Source: HXMU1428-3 sp965215715 (GTDB taxonomy: Bacteria; Pseudomonadota; Alphaproteobacteria; Rhizobiales; HXMU1428-3). Taken from it: a DNA stretch of 64,000 nucleotides. Location: assembly GCA_965215715.1 (NCBI GenBank), contig OZ244129.1, positions 806,001 through 870,000 on the forward strand. Direction: 5' to 3'. A program made the position numbers and the translations under genes. Below the pieces are notes generated by a model. It made no database searches. It was given only the letters and a program-made list of their open reading frames with translations, and had not been told where the DNA came from. Below, in pieces: positions 1-9,286 of the stretch (positions are counted from its first letter, which is position 1; every line of letters starts with the position of its first letter).

Positions 1-200
1 TGTGACAGCGGACTTTAAGTCTATCAGTTAGTAAAGGCTCAGTTTGACCCAAACCGGAAATTTCTATTAACGACAACTAAGTTACTTCATATGTCCCTCA
101 TGGAAAAATATCTTATCATTGAAAGCGAGAAGAATATCCTCACGCCTAAATCTTTCGAAGTTTAATTTATTCGCTTCAAGCTAAATAAAAAACACGACCT

Positions 201-662
201 CTATTCCTTAACAAAACGCGCTTGAAGAACGTCACCATGACTGTCCTTGCCAGTGACAACCACTTTACTTCCCTTAGATAGAGGCGCCTCAAGTTTTGCT
301 TTCAGAGTACTACCTTCTGAAATTAGGTTATGAATTTTCGTTCCCGCTTCAGTTTGTATTATGGCTTTGAACTTAGCACCTGTCATATCGAGAGGTTTAC
401 CATCAACAGTCATGTAAAAGAGAATTTCTTGATCTTTGAAAACCATCTCTATGCCGTGGTGGTTTGCATCTTCAAAAAATTGACCACCATGTGCCGGGCC
501 GTGGTTATCATGACCACTTTTGGAAGACTTATGATCATCATGACTATGATCATGATCGCTATGGTCATGCTTATGATCGTGTTTATCTTCAGCTAGTGCA
601 CTTGGTGCAAATGAAGTGAGTAACCCGAATGACAAAAGTGTAAAAAGAACTAAATTTTTCAT
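201..662 (-). CDS. His-rich periplasmic protein of metal-efflux operon
   Basis: A 153-residue protein with a clear Sec signal peptide (about residues 1-24, ending ALA). It is followed by a His/Asp-rich tract at about 27-60 (repeated HDH and DHDH) and a small beta-rich C-terminal half. The His tract suggests periplasmic metal binding or buffering. It is the last gene of the leftward run behind the RND pump, 30 bases downstream, and has its own AGGAG ribosome site. The C-terminal half resembles the domain near the N-terminus of the adaptor encoded at 3830-5500, both having a 'KDQE' plus 'Y-x-x-V/L' pattern. A metal chaperone role is inferred; the metal cannot be told from sequence. Confidence 0.6.
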   Translation of the reverse strand: MKNLVLFTLLSFGLLTSFAPSALAEDKHDHKHDHSDHDHSHDDHKSSKSGHDNHGPAHGGQFFEDANHHGIEMVFKDQEILFYMTVDGKPLDMTGAKFKAIIQTEAGTKIHNLISEGSTLKAKLEAPLSKGSKVVVTGKDSHGDVLQARFVKE

Positions 663-692
663 TATTTTATGCTCCTGAGATTGAATTGAAAA

Positions 693-3600
693 TTAATAGG
701 CCTCAATGGGCTTTGAGGTTTGAACAGGCGAGGCATCATGAGCTGCAATGAGCCGCTCTAGAGATTTCTGGCCAAATTTAAAAAACAGAAGTGGTGTGAG
801 AACAGCATCAATTAAAGTCGCTGAAATGAGGCCACCAAAGATTGTCACGGCTAGTGGATGTAGGATTTCTCGTCCTGGCTCATCTGCTGCGATAATCAGA
901 GGAATAAGGGCAACCCCGGCGGATAAAGCCGTCATTAGCACAGGGGTTAGTCGTTCGAGGGAACCACGTACAATGAGTTCACGCCCAAATGTCTCATTTT
1001 CATATAAAGCAAGATTAATATAGTGGCTGATTTTAAGAATGCCATTTCGAGCCGTGATACCCGCAAGTGTAATAAAGCCGATTAAACTGGCAACAGAAAA
1101 AGGAAGATCGGCTATCCATAAAGCGGTTACACTACCGATAAGTCCGAGTGGTATAGCTGTCAAGACGATACCTGCCAAAACAGCAGATTGGTATCGACTG
1201 TAAATGACCAGAAAAATAAGGGCTAAAGATAAAATGGATAATAACCCTATAGTTTTTGTAGCTTCTTCTTGCGCCTGAAATTGCCCTTCAAGTCTTATGA
1301 CATATCCTGCAGGTAGTTTGGTTTCTTCAATAAGGCGACGTATATCAGCAACGATTGCAGCCATGTCACGCTTACCATCACCGTTAGCAGAAACGACGAT
1401 CCTACGTTGCTGGTTTTCTCGTAAAATTTGGTTAGGGCCTTCGACTTCTTGCACTTTACCCAATCGCTTTAACGGCACATACCCAATAGGTGTTGAAACC
1501 AATGCTTCACCAAGCCCGGCGGTAGAACGATCTTGATCAGCAAGGCGAACAACCACATCGAACCGTTTATTACCATCAATAATCTGAGAGACCGTTCGTC
1601 CATTCGTCATATCAGCGAGTGTCTTTGTCAATTCAGAAGGATTGACACCATAAAGAGCAGCTCTCTCATAATCTGGTACGACTTGCAGTTGGGGTATGAG
1701 CACTTGTTTTTCTGTTTGCACATCAACAAGTCCAGCAACAGTGCCAAGTCGGTTCTGCATTTGTGCTGCAAGTGTGCGTAACCGGTCTAAATCTTCTCCA
1801 AAAATTTTCAAAGCGATTTGGGCTCTCACACCGGACAGCATGTGATCTAGTCGGTGACTAATCGGTTGACCAATGCCGATACCTGCGGGGAGCACAGATA
1901 GTGTTTCACGGATATCAGAATAAATATCCTCCCGCTTTCGATCCGATCTTTTTAAGTCAATATCAATTTCGGTGACATGAATACCTTCTGCATGTTCATC
2001 AAGTTCTGCACGGCCTGTTCTACGACCAACAGATTTTACTTCAGGAACATTCATTACAAGCTTTTCAGCTATTGATCCTAACCTATCAGATTCAGCAAGC
2101 GAGATGCCGGGGTTATAAACAACAGATACCAATATTGTCCCTTCATTAAATGAAGGAAGGAAAGACCTTGGTAGCTGTGTTGCAAAAAGTGTAGCCGCAA
2201 AAATTCCGCCAACAATAGAAATAATAACAACGGTTGGCCAGCGAAATGTCCAATCAAGTAAGCGTTCATTGCCGGCTTTTAGAATACGAACCAGTCGAGT
2301 ATCTTGCTCTTCATGGTTAGGCGTTTTAAGCAAATAATGACAAAGAACAGGTGTCAAGGTAATCGATGTTATTAAGCTGGCAAAGATCGCAACGATATAA
2401 GCTAATCCAAGGGGGCGAAAAAGTTGCCCTTCAAGGCCTGTCATCGCAAAAAGCGGTACAAATACCAAGACGACAATCGCTGTTGCATAAACGATTGAAG
2501 AGCGAACTTCATGACTGGCATTTAACACAACTGTCAATTTAGATTGCGGGCGATCCGATTTTGCATTTAGTCGTAACCGCCGGAGAACATTTTCAACGCC
2601 TACAACGGCATCATCAACAAGTTCCCCGATCGCAATAGCAAGCCCTCCAAGTGTCATGGTATTAATTGACAAACCGAATGCAGAAAACACAAGAATAGTA
2701 ATGAAAATAGACATTGGGATCGCTGAAAGCGATATGAATGTAGCTCGCCAGTTCAACAAGAAAAGAATGAGAATGAAAGAAACCACAATAGCCGCTTCAA
2801 TAAGCACCTGCTTTACATTCTCAATAGAGGTTTCAATGAATGTCGCTTGCCGGAATTGAATTCGGTTTGCAACGACCCCTGCTGGCATTGTTCGTTGAAT
2901 TTTATCAAGTTGGGCTTCAACTTCTTTGGTGATAGTAATTGTATCCGCCTGAGGTTGCTTCTGAACGCCAATAATGACAGCTTTTTCACCCATAAACCCT
3001 GCGTCGCCTCGTTTAACGCGAGGGGCAAAGTCGACGGATGCCACTTGTCGTAATAAGATCGATTGCTGACCGCGAACCACGACGGTAAGATTGCGTAAAT
3101 CCTTTAGCCGAGTTGTTCTTCCAATGTTACGGATAAGGTATTCTCTCGCATGTTGATCTATAAATCCACCACCGGCATTTGTACCAAACTGTGATAACGC
3201 ATCTTCGATCATATTGGGTGTAATCTGAAGTCGTTGCATGGCGATTAGGTCTGGACTTACTCGGTATTGCCGCACCTCTCCGCCGATAGGGATAACTTGG
3301 GCAACCCCGGGCACAGTGAGCAATTGTGGCCTGATGACAAAGTCAGCGGTTTCTCGAAGTTCCATAGCACTGACGGATTTTCCCGTTATAGCGACCAACA
3401 TTATCTCCCCCATAATAGATGAGATAGGGCCCATATGGGGTTGAACATTGGCTGGGAGTTGTTCTCTTGCGGTTGCCAAACGTTCAGCAACCAACTGTCG
3501 ATTACGATAGACATCTGTGCCCCATTCAAACTCTATATAAACAATAGACAAGCCAACACTTGAGACTGATCGAAGACGGATTATACCTGGCATACCATTT

Positions 3601-3818
3601 AGAGCGGTCTCTAATGGGTATGTAATTAGCTGTTCAACTTCTTGTGGTGCAAAACCTTCCGCTTCGGTCAAAAGTGTGACCGTGGGACGATTTAGATCTG
3701 GAAACACATCAACCGGTAAGCGTGGTAAGACGTATGCTCCATAGGCTGCAAGAAGCAGGGAGGCGACCAACACAAACATTCTTTGGCTCAAACTAAGTGC
3801 AACAAGTGCTTTAAACAT
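693..3818 (-). CDS. Heavy-metal efflux RND permease, CusA/CzcA family
   Basis: Inner-membrane proton-driven pump subunit of 1041 residues, the usual length for heavy-metal RND permeases. It has an N-terminal membrane helix, a large periplasmic loop, helices around 335-500 with the acidic motif GELVDDAVVGVENV (about residue 400), a second periplasmic loop and a C-terminal helix block. In the family, such trimers move Cu(I)/Ag(I) or Zn/Cd/Co across the envelope through an adaptor and an outer-membrane channel. The adaptor gene is 11 bases upstream, so the two are co-transcribed. No outer-membrane channel gene is present in the window. The CusA versus CzcA choice cannot be made safely. Confidence 0.9.
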   Translation of the reverse strand: MFKALVALSLSQRMFVLVASLLLAAYGAYVLPRLPVDVFPDLNRPTVTLLTEAEGFAPQEVEQLITYPLETALNGMPGIIRLRSVSSVGLSIVYIEFEWGTDVYRNRQLVAERLATAREQLPANVQPHMGPISSIMGEIMLVAITGKSVSAMELRETADFVIRPQLLTVPGVAQVIPIGGEVRQYRVSPDLIAMQRLQITPNMIEDALSQFGTNAGGGFIDQHAREYLIRNIGRTTRLKDLRNLTVVVRGQQSILLRQVASVDFAPRVKRGDAGFMGEKAVIIGVQKQPQADTITITKEVEAQLDKIQRTMPAGVVANRIQFRQATFIETSIENVKQVLIEAAIVVSFILILFLLNWRATFISLSAIPMSIFITILVFSAFGLSINTMTLGGLAIAIGELVDDAVVGVENVLRRLRLNAKSDRPQSKLTVVLNASHEVRSSIVYATAIVVLVFVPLFAMTGLEGQLFRPLGLAYIVAIFASLITSITLTPVLCHYLLKTPNHEEQDTRLVRILKAGNERLLDWTFRWPTVVIISIVGGIFAATLFATQLPRSFLPSFNEGTILVSVVYNPGISLAESDRLGSIAEKLVMNVPEVKSVGRRTGRAELDEHAEGIHVTEIDIDLKRSDRKREDIYSDIRETLSVLPAGIGIGQPISHRLDHMLSGVRAQIALKIFGEDLDRLRTLAAQMQNRLGTVAGLVDVQTEKQVLIPQLQVVPDYERAALYGVNPSELTKTLADMTNGRTVSQIIDGNKRFDVVVRLADQDRSTAGLGEALVSTPIGYVPLKRLGKVQEVEGPNQILRENQQRRIVVSANGDGKRDMAAIVADIRRLIEETKLPAGYVIRLEGQFQAQEEATKTIGLLSILSLALIFLVIYSRYQSAVLAGIVLTAIPLGLIGSVTALWIADLPFSVASLIGFITLAGITARNGILKISHYINLALYENETFGRELIVRGSLERLTPVLMTALSAGVALIPLIIAADEPGREILHPLAVTIFGGLISATLIDAVLTPLLFFKFGQKSLERLIAAHDASPVQTSKPIEAY

Positions 3819-3829
3819 ATTATGCCCTC

Positions 3830-5500
3830 TTATCTTATCTGGTTAACAAGTGGGGCGCCCTTGACAATAATTTGGTCGCCGGCTTTAAGACCTGAAGTCA
3901 CATAAACGCGTTCACCATCAAGATCTTTAATTCGCACCGCTACTGGCATGTAGCGCTCTGGTTCAAGCCGTTTAAATGTTACAAATTGTCCATTTGGAGC
4001 CTGTGCAATCGCCCGTCGTGGAATGATAATTCCCTGAACAACATCTCCCTTTTCTACAAGTACTTTTATCGGCGAGCCGATACTTAACTCACTTGTCGGG
4101 CTTAGAATGCTAAAATGAATAACACTTGCCTGTTGTTGCAAAGCACGACTGCGACCAACTAATTTTAAATCAAAGAACTTACCTTTATCTGTCTTAGCAC
4201 GTATTTTACCTGTCTCAGGTCTAACCTCGGCGTCATAAGAAATAGCTTCTACCCAAAGGCTCGAAGTATCTACAATACGAAAGAGTGTGTCGGCACGGTT
4301 TACAACTTGCCCAACAGCAACGCGTACTTCTGCGATAACACCATTTACAGGAGCAACAAGAACTTCAGGTTCAGAACGTGATTTTTTCAATTGTTTACGA
4401 CGAGCTAATAACCCTGTGCGTTCAATTTCCAATTCTTGTAAATTCGCACGGCTTGTAATGTTCTTAGAAACAAGTTTTCTTTGACGTGTGATCCTTGCAT
4501 CCAGTATTGCAATCCGTTGATCGAGTTCTCCTGCAGTCTGGCGAACATCACTGGCGTCAATAGGATCAAAAGACGGTTCGACAGTCGCTAGAATATCTCC
4601 TGCTTTCACATTTTTACCTAGAAAAGGCAATCCACCTACAGGAGGTTTCAGTCTCCCAGAAATTGTGCTCTGCACCAGTCCAGACCGGTTCGGATCTACG
4701 ATCACTCGGCCAATTAATTTATGCACTGCCCTAGCCATCTGAGGTGATAAAATTTTTGTGCGAACTTCTAAAAGCCGTTGAGTAGGTTTGGGAAGAAATA
4801 TTTCTCCATCAGGCAATCTCTTGGGAGCATCACCCTGCACTAAAGTTGAACCGGCATCACCATGATCGTGCCCTGGCCCTGCTAATATTGGTGTGAAATT
4901 TATTAGTATTACTAAAAAACATAAGCCTATTATTACTTTAGCGCTGCTTTTGGCAAACCTACTAAAGAATAGGCCTGCAATGCCCACTAAACTTGCCAGT
5001 ATGAGCCAGGTTAAAAGTGAATGTGATGTGATTAAACTTGTACCTTCTTCGTTTGAATGGATGTGATCCTCTTCGGGAATTTTAATTGAACCAACCAACA
5101 AATCAGTATTTTTACCGTCAACAATGGTGATAATAACTTCATGAGTTCCAGCCTTACTTAAAGATGAAGTTTTGATCTTATAAGTTCCATCCGTTTGTGA
5201 TTGAGCAACAAGTGTTTTACCGTTTACATCCATTTGTATGACTGCGCTGACCACAGGTGAAGTGTCTTTGACACTGTCAAGATAAACGGTGAGCTCCTGA
5301 TCTTTTAATATGGCAACGAGTTCATATGTTTCAGATACAGCTACTAAGCGCGGACTACTCGGACCAGCTTCCACGGGTTCTGCTGGGCCATGGTCATGCC
5401 CGGGACCCGCAAAAGCAGACCCCGTAAATACCCAAAATATCCAGGCAAAAAGCAAAAAGACGAATTTACCCTTTTGATTGGGTAGTAAAAAAATAGACAT
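3830..5500 (-). CDS. RND efflux periplasmic adaptor with N-terminal fusion domain
   Basis: Membrane-fusion (HlyD/CusB-type) subunit that links the RND pump to an outer-membrane channel. It is long, 556 residues. Residues 1-31 look like a signal peptide, followed by the metal-binding string GPGHDHG (32-38) and a small beta domain (about 50-145). Two membrane segments follow at about 162-181 and 187-207, then a second GPGHDHG (208-214), and then a normal adaptor (barrel-sandwich, helical hairpin at about 320-375, beta-barrel) to the C-terminus. The layout looks like an exported metal-binding protein fused in front of a complete exported adaptor. It starts with a GAGGAT ribosome site. Metal specificity is unknown. 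Confidence 0.85.
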   Translation of the reverse strand: MSIFLLPNQKGKFVFLLFAWIFWVFTGSAFAGPGHDHGPAEPVEAGPSSPRLVAVSETYELVAILKDQELTVYLDSVKDTSPVVSAVIQMDVNGKTLVAQSQTDGTYKIKTSSLSKAGTHEVIITIVDGKNTDLLVGSIKIPEEDHIHSNEEGTSLITSHSLLTWLILASLVGIAGLFFSRFAKSSAKVIIGLCFLVILINFTPILAGPGHDHGDAGSTLVQGDAPKRLPDGEIFLPKPTQRLLEVRTKILSPQMARAVHKLIGRVIVDPNRSGLVQSTISGRLKPPVGGLPFLGKNVKAGDILATVEPSFDPIDASDVRQTAGELDQRIAILDARITRQRKLVSKNITSRANLQELEIERTGLLARRKQLKKSRSEPEVLVAPVNGVIAEVRVAVGQVVNRADTLFRIVDTSSLWVEAISYDAEVRPETGKIRAKTDKGKFFDLKLVGRSRALQQQASVIHFSILSPTSELSIGSPIKVLVEKGDVVQGIIIPRRAIAQAPNGQFVTFKRLEPERYMPVAVRIKDLDGERVYVTSGLKAGDQIIVKGAPLVNQIR

Positions 5501-5565
5501 GAAAATATCCTCAAAAGTCTTTAAAAAGATCGCACAAGAATAATGTTCGTGCGTAACAGAGTAAC

Positions 5566-6012
5566 TTAGAGGAAATAGATTGGAGGTCTGAATAAATCGA
5601 CGGTCTCAAAAGATCGAATATTTTGAGATACTGGCTTTATAAAGCTTTTATTGATCCGATGGATGGTATCTTCGGAGCTACCCATTAAAATTGCAGTCAA
5701 GCATAGGTGAGCTTCGCATCCAAATTTGCAATTGGTTTTTATGGGTTGCTGATCCTTATCAGAGGTTTCAACATGAGTATCTAGGCAAGGGCTATTCATT
5801 TTCGAATGGCAACAATCTTCTAGGTTTGAAGATGTTACAGCTGCACTCGAATGGTCTTGATGATGACTTACTGAATGTTTGTGAGCCAGATCAAATCCGA
5901 TATGCGCTATAGCGTCAGAGAGCGTAGCTGCGATTATAACGAGGCTTAGCACGCTGGCAATGAACCGGCGAACAGAAACATTTCGTATGTCTAATGCGCA
6001 GCAATTGAACAT
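5566..6012 (-). CDS. Exported Cys/His-rich protein, CopL/DUF2946-like
   Basis: A 148-residue protein with an N-terminal membrane or signal segment (about 16-36), a His cluster (HKHSVSHHQDH, about 44-54) and six cysteines after it, ending with an RPP-containing tail. Short exported proteins of this build (CopL/DUF2946-like) sit beside copper and other metal-efflux genes and are thought to bind metal. It is the first gene of the leftward efflux run, 66 bases before the adaptor, with a GAGAGG ribosome site. The family assignment is by general layout only and is weak; metal binding is inferred from composition. Confidence 0.5.
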   Translation of the reverse strand: MFNCCALDIRNVSVRRFIASVLSLVIIAATLSDAIAHIGFDLAHKHSVSHHQDHSSAAVTSSNLEDCCHSKMNSPCLDTHVETSDKDQQPIKTNCKFGCEAHLCLTAILMGSSEDTIHRINKSFIKPVSQNIRSFETVDLFRPPIYFL

Positions 6013-6148
6013 TTTACCTCTCTGAGAGTTTCTTAAATCACAAATATCTTATTGGAACAACTGCAAACTATTTGTAGCGCAAACAAAAAGAGTAAATGTA
6101 ACTGTTGGGATACGACTTTTCGTTGTTTTTCAATCATTTTGAGCATAT

Positions 6149-6817
6149 TTAAGCAGATTGATCAGTTTCATATTCATTCAAAGCTAATTTCAATATTTGC
6201 CAAGATGAGTTGATAAACAGGCTTGCTAAAATAGCGGCCACGACTAAATCTGGCCATGCGGTTGTCGTTCCCCAAACAGCCATCGCAGCTCCCACAACAG
6301 CGATATTGCCGATAGCATCATTACGTGAACAAATCCAAACCGAACGAACATTTGCGTCACCATCTTTGTATTTAAGAAGTAAAAGCACACTTGTTAAGTT
6401 TGCCGTTAATGCAAGAAAACCAATCCAACCCATTATTTTGGCACTTGGTAAGCCTAAAATAAGAACACTATAAGCTGTTGAACCAAGTACAAATATTCCC
6501 ATGAAGAATAGACTGCCCCCTTTTAAAAGAGCCGCGATTGCACGGGTTTTAAGGCTCATACCTATAACAAAAAGGCTCACACCGTAAGTGAGTGTATCAC
6601 CAAGAAAATCCAGAGCATCTGCTTTTAAAGCTTCCGAACCTGCGAGCCTGCCAGCGAGCATTTCTATGAAAAACATTGCAGCATTTATGGCGATTACAAG
6701 CCAAAGCACCCTGCGATAGCGCAGATCCATACCGTCAAATTTAGGGTTTTGACGACATCCGCATTCACTCTCATTTTGGTTCGTCGCGATCATTTTTTTT
6801 GTTTCACAGCCCTTCAC
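6149..6817 (-). CDS. Cation diffusion facilitator-type metal transporter
   Basis: Inner-membrane metal/proton antiporter of about 222 residues with six predicted membrane helices and a Cys-containing N-terminus (ECGC). The two intramembrane metal-site motifs are variants of the CDF pattern: DFLGD in helix 2 and DAIGN in helix 5, where many CDFs have H/DxxxD. It lacks the long cytoplasmic C-terminal domain, as do the short CDF members paired with MerR regulators. The gene is divergent from such a regulator and preceded by a MerR-type promoter. The GTG at 6817 is used as start; an ATG at 6793 is possible but has no nearby ribosome site. Zn/Cd/Pb export is inferred from the regulator's cysteine pattern. 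Confidence 0.75.
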   Translation of the reverse strand: MKGCETKKMIATNQNESECGCRQNPKFDGMDLRYRRVLWLVIAINAAMFFIEMLAGRLAGSEALKADALDFLGDTLTYGVSLFVIGMSLKTRAIAALLKGGSLFFMGIFVLGSTAYSVLILGLPSAKIMGWIGFLALTANLTSVLLLLKYKDGDANVRSVWICSRNDAIGNIAVVGAAMAVWGTTTAWPDLVVAAILASLFINSSWQILKLALNEYETDQSA

Positions 6818-6844
6818 CTTATTGATGTTTTCTAGTTAGGCTTT

Positions 6845-6875
6845 ATGCTAATATCTCTAGTGACTAGAGGATCAA
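6845..6875 (-). promoter_or_regulatory. MerR-type operator/promoter for the CDF gene
   Basis: On the minus strand TTGATC (6870-6875) is followed by a 19-base spacer and TAGCAT (6845-6850). The spacer contains the perfect dyad CTCTAGT-C-ACTAGAG (6855-6869). A 19-20 base spacer filled by a dyad is the hallmark of promoters opened by MerR-family activators. The CDF start is 28 bases downstream. The divergent merR gene begins at 6887, so the same site could also repress that gene. Confidence 0.7.
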
Positions 6876-6886
6876 GAGGTTTTTTT

Positions 6887-7330
6887 ATGGCCGAAATAAC
6901 GATAGGCATGGCATCTAAACTCACAGAAATAAAAATTCCGACAATTCGTTATTACGAAGAGATTGGTTTGATCTCACCACGTGCACGAACAGAAAGTAAT
7001 CGACGACTGTACGCAGAAACAGATTTAAGCCGTCTTCGTTTCATCAGGCATGCTCGAGAACTTGGTTTTGATATTGATGCCATCCGCGCAATGATCGATT
7101 TGCAAGCTCATCCAGAACAGTCATGCTCAGAAATTGATAAGATAGCGAATAAACATTTGGCTGATGTTAATCGTCGCATAGCCGGACTTCAGGCACTGAA
7201 AGGTGAATTAAGTAGGATGATTGAAGGTTGCAATTGTGGTCGTATTGATGAATGCCATATTATTGAGGTGCTGCAAGATCATGGTCAGTGCAAAAATGAA
7301 CATTCACATATGAATGAAAAGTTCAAATAG
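6887..7330 (+). CDS. MerR-family metal-responsive regulator (ZntR/CadR-like)
   Basis: DNA-binding transcription factor of 147 residues from the ATG at 6887, which has AGAGG seven bases upstream; an in-frame ATG at 6845 lies inside the divergent promoter and is unlikely. The N-terminal winged helix has the family signature (PTIRYYEEIGL, then RLY and RFIRHARELGF). A dimerisation helix and a metal loop follow: one Cys in EQSCSE plus CNCGRIDEC near the C-terminus. These match the Cys positions of Zn/Cd/Pb sensors such as ZntR and CadR rather than copper-sensing CueR. The tail carries further Cys/His. It probably activates the divergent CDF gene through the dyad at 6855-6869. Confidence 0.85.
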   Translation: MAEITIGMASKLTEIKIPTIRYYEEIGLISPRARTESNRRLYAETDLSRLRFIRHARELGFDIDAIRAMIDLQAHPEQSCSEIDKIANKHLADVNRRIAGLQALKGELSRMIEGCNCGRIDECHIIEVLQDHGQCKNEHSHMNEKFK

Positions 7331-7660
7331 AAATTTATCAAAACAATTTAATAAACTTAGGACCGCTTATGGCACGAGTCCGACTCTCCAGTGCATAATA
7401 CATTATGTCCTGAATGACCTCATAAGGTGACATATGAAAATATTTTTTCTTATAAAAACCTATATTCTTAATTAAATACAAAAAACGATGGCGAGAGCTT
7501 TGATAGCCAAAATAGCCTTGGCTATGACGCAGTACCCTTAGCTTTTGGTAATCTGATATTAGAGCCATTAATGTCCCTGTGTTAGAAATAGCGCAGGGGC
7601 TTTTTTCTATCTGGTCACTTACCTTGCATCTTGCCCCCTGCCCTATCAGAATACTTTCCC
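7331..7660 (+). other. Intergenic stretch between merR and traG-like gene
   Basis: About 330 bases with no gene I can support. A minus-strand reading frame at 7338-7568 (76 codons) has no recognisable product and starts at the edge of a terminator, so it is not annotated. The right part holds a strong plus-strand terminator (7573-7606). The boundary between metal cargo and plasmid backbone probably falls here. Confidence 0.5.
7573..7606 (+). terminator. Rho-independent terminator
   Basis: A ten-pair stem (7573-7582 with 7591-7600, including G-U pairs) with an eight-base loop, followed directly by TTTTTT. It would end rightward transcription coming from merR before the conjugation genes. Confidence 0.75.
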
Positions 7661-9286
7661 ATGGGGATTATTAAAGGGGTTTTCCGATTAGGTTTTAAAA
7701 TGGCACGAGCTATCATATGGCTTAGCTATAATGTGCTTAAGGCGCTTGCTGTAATATCAAGTTGGTGCTGGAAAGGCTGCATTTATTTATTTGGAAGCGC
7801 TCCTAAAACGCTTGGTTCAGCACGTTTTGCAAATCTATCCGAACTTAAAAAGAATGGCTTTTGTGATGACAAAGGTCTTATAGTTGGCCAGCAAAACAGC
7901 CAGCGTCTTTATGCACCTGTTGATGACCATCTGCTTATTACAGCACCAACTAAATCAGGCAAAACGACCTGTTTTGTGATTACCAACCTTTTAAAGCTGA
8001 GTGACACATCAGCAGTGGTAACGGATCCAAATGGCGAATGTTGGGCGGTGACAGGGCGGGAGCGTGAAGAGCAGGGTGACGTTCATTTATGGGCACCATT
8101 TAGTGCTGTTACTGATAAGTACAATCCGCTTGATTACGTGCAAGTTGGAACGCCAAGCGAGCGGGATGATGTGGAGCTTATCACCTCATTGATTGTACCA
8201 GATACAGCACATTCCGATGATGGGTTTTGGAATGCACAAGCCAGAGAGGTCTTGATGGGTGTTATTCTATATGTGCTTTATACACGTAGGCCAGAAAAAC
8301 GCACACTTGCAGAAGTCCGCCATTTGCTGACCTTAAGTGAAGAGGCTTTTGACGAGATGCTTATTGGTATGGTGCACCATGGCCATGAAATTATCAGACG
8401 TGTTGCGCACATGCTGCAAAACCAAGAAAGCAAATTGCGTTCTAATGTGATGGCCACTGTACAAAGCAAAACCCGCATTTGGGATAGCCCACACTTGACG
8501 GCGGCGACAAATAAATCTGATTTTTCTTTTAGTGATTTAAGAGAAACCACAGGTACGGTGTATCTGGTTGTCCCGCCTGAACATCTGGCCAATTACTATT
8601 CTGCGCTGGCGCTGATTTCTGGTGTGGCCTTGGCAGAGATTAACCGTGAACAAGTTCAACAGCCAAAGCGGGTAACATTCATGCTGGATGAATTTGCCAA
8701 TTTAGGACGCCTTAAACCGTTTGAAAGCGCTATTTCCATTGCCCGTAAAGCTGGCATTCAGCTTTGCTTGTTTATTCAAGACATAGCCCAAGCCAAACGG
8801 GTTTATGGCAATGGCTGGGAAAGCTTTGAAGCCAACTGCAATACCAAGATTGTGTTTGGTATTAATCAAATTGAGGAGGCCAAAAAACTCTCTGATACTC
8901 TGGGGGTTAAAACAGTTAAAACCCGCTCTGCGGGTCATAATCATGGGGTAACAGATGTGGTGCCTCATTCTATCAATGGCGGCACGGGTGAAGCTTCACG
9001 GCCATTAATGACGGCTGACGAGATTATGGCCATGGAGCAAAATAAATGTATCGTACTCCAAAAGGGCATGCGTCCGATTTTGGCGGATAAAATGCATTAC
9101 ACCCATAGCTATTTTGCTGGCCTTTATGATGTTTGGGATAATAGTGCGCCCTATTCAAATGTTGAGCGGCTTGTGGTTGATAAAGTCGAGCATGAGCGCG
9201 ACGTATTAGCATTGCCTGACCCTAGAGATGTGCGGGCTTATCCTGATAAGGTCATTTATTGCGAGCCTGAAAAGGAAACAGCTTAA
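7661..9286 (+). CDS. VirD4/TraG-type conjugative coupling protein
   Basis: ATPase that delivers the relaxase-bound DNA strand to a type IV secretion channel. The start is taken at ATG 7661, giving 541 residues; a TTG at 7631 and an ATG at 7700 are also in frame and none has a clear ribosome site. One or two membrane segments lie near the N-terminus. A Walker A motif (APTKSGKTT) is near residue 95 and a Walker B motif (VTFMLDEFANLG) near residue 340, both typical of the family. Length is within the normal range. It converges on the relaxase gene with a 4-base overlap. No VirB channel genes are visible, suggesting mobilization with help from another system. Confidence 0.88.
   Translation: MGIIKGVFRLGFKMARAIIWLSYNVLKALAVISSWCWKGCIYLFGSAPKTLGSARFANLSELKKNGFCDDKGLIVGQQNSQRLYAPVDDHLLITAPTKSGKTTCFVITNLLKLSDTSAVVTDPNGECWAVTGREREEQGDVHLWAPFSAVTDKYNPLDYVQVGTPSERDDVELITSLIVPDTAHSDDGFWNAQAREVLMGVILYVLYTRRPEKRTLAEVRHLLTLSEEAFDEMLIGMVHHGHEIIRRVAHMLQNQESKLRSNVMATVQSKTRIWDSPHLTAATNKSDFSFSDLRETTGTVYLVVPPEHLANYYSALALISGVALAEINREQVQQPKRVTFMLDEFANLGRLKPFESAISIARKAGIQLCLFIQDIAQAKRVYGNGWESFEANCNTKIVFGINQIEEAKKLSDTLGVKTVKTRSAGHNHGVTDVVPHSINGGTGEASRPLMTADEIMAMEQNKCIVLQKGMRPILADKMHYTHSYFAGLYDVWDNSAPYSNVERLVVDKVEHERDVLALPDPRDVRAYPDKVIYCEPEKETA

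Noticed and set aside
1..31. Possible tail of a plus-strand gene (nine codons to a TAG at 29-31)
   Set aside because: Nine codons cannot be distinguished from chance without the sequence to the left.
7338..7568. Minus-strand frame of 76 codons between merR and the coupling-protein gene
   Set aside because: Its start lies at the base of a strong terminator and the product is not recognisable. A GGA near the start leaves slight doubt.
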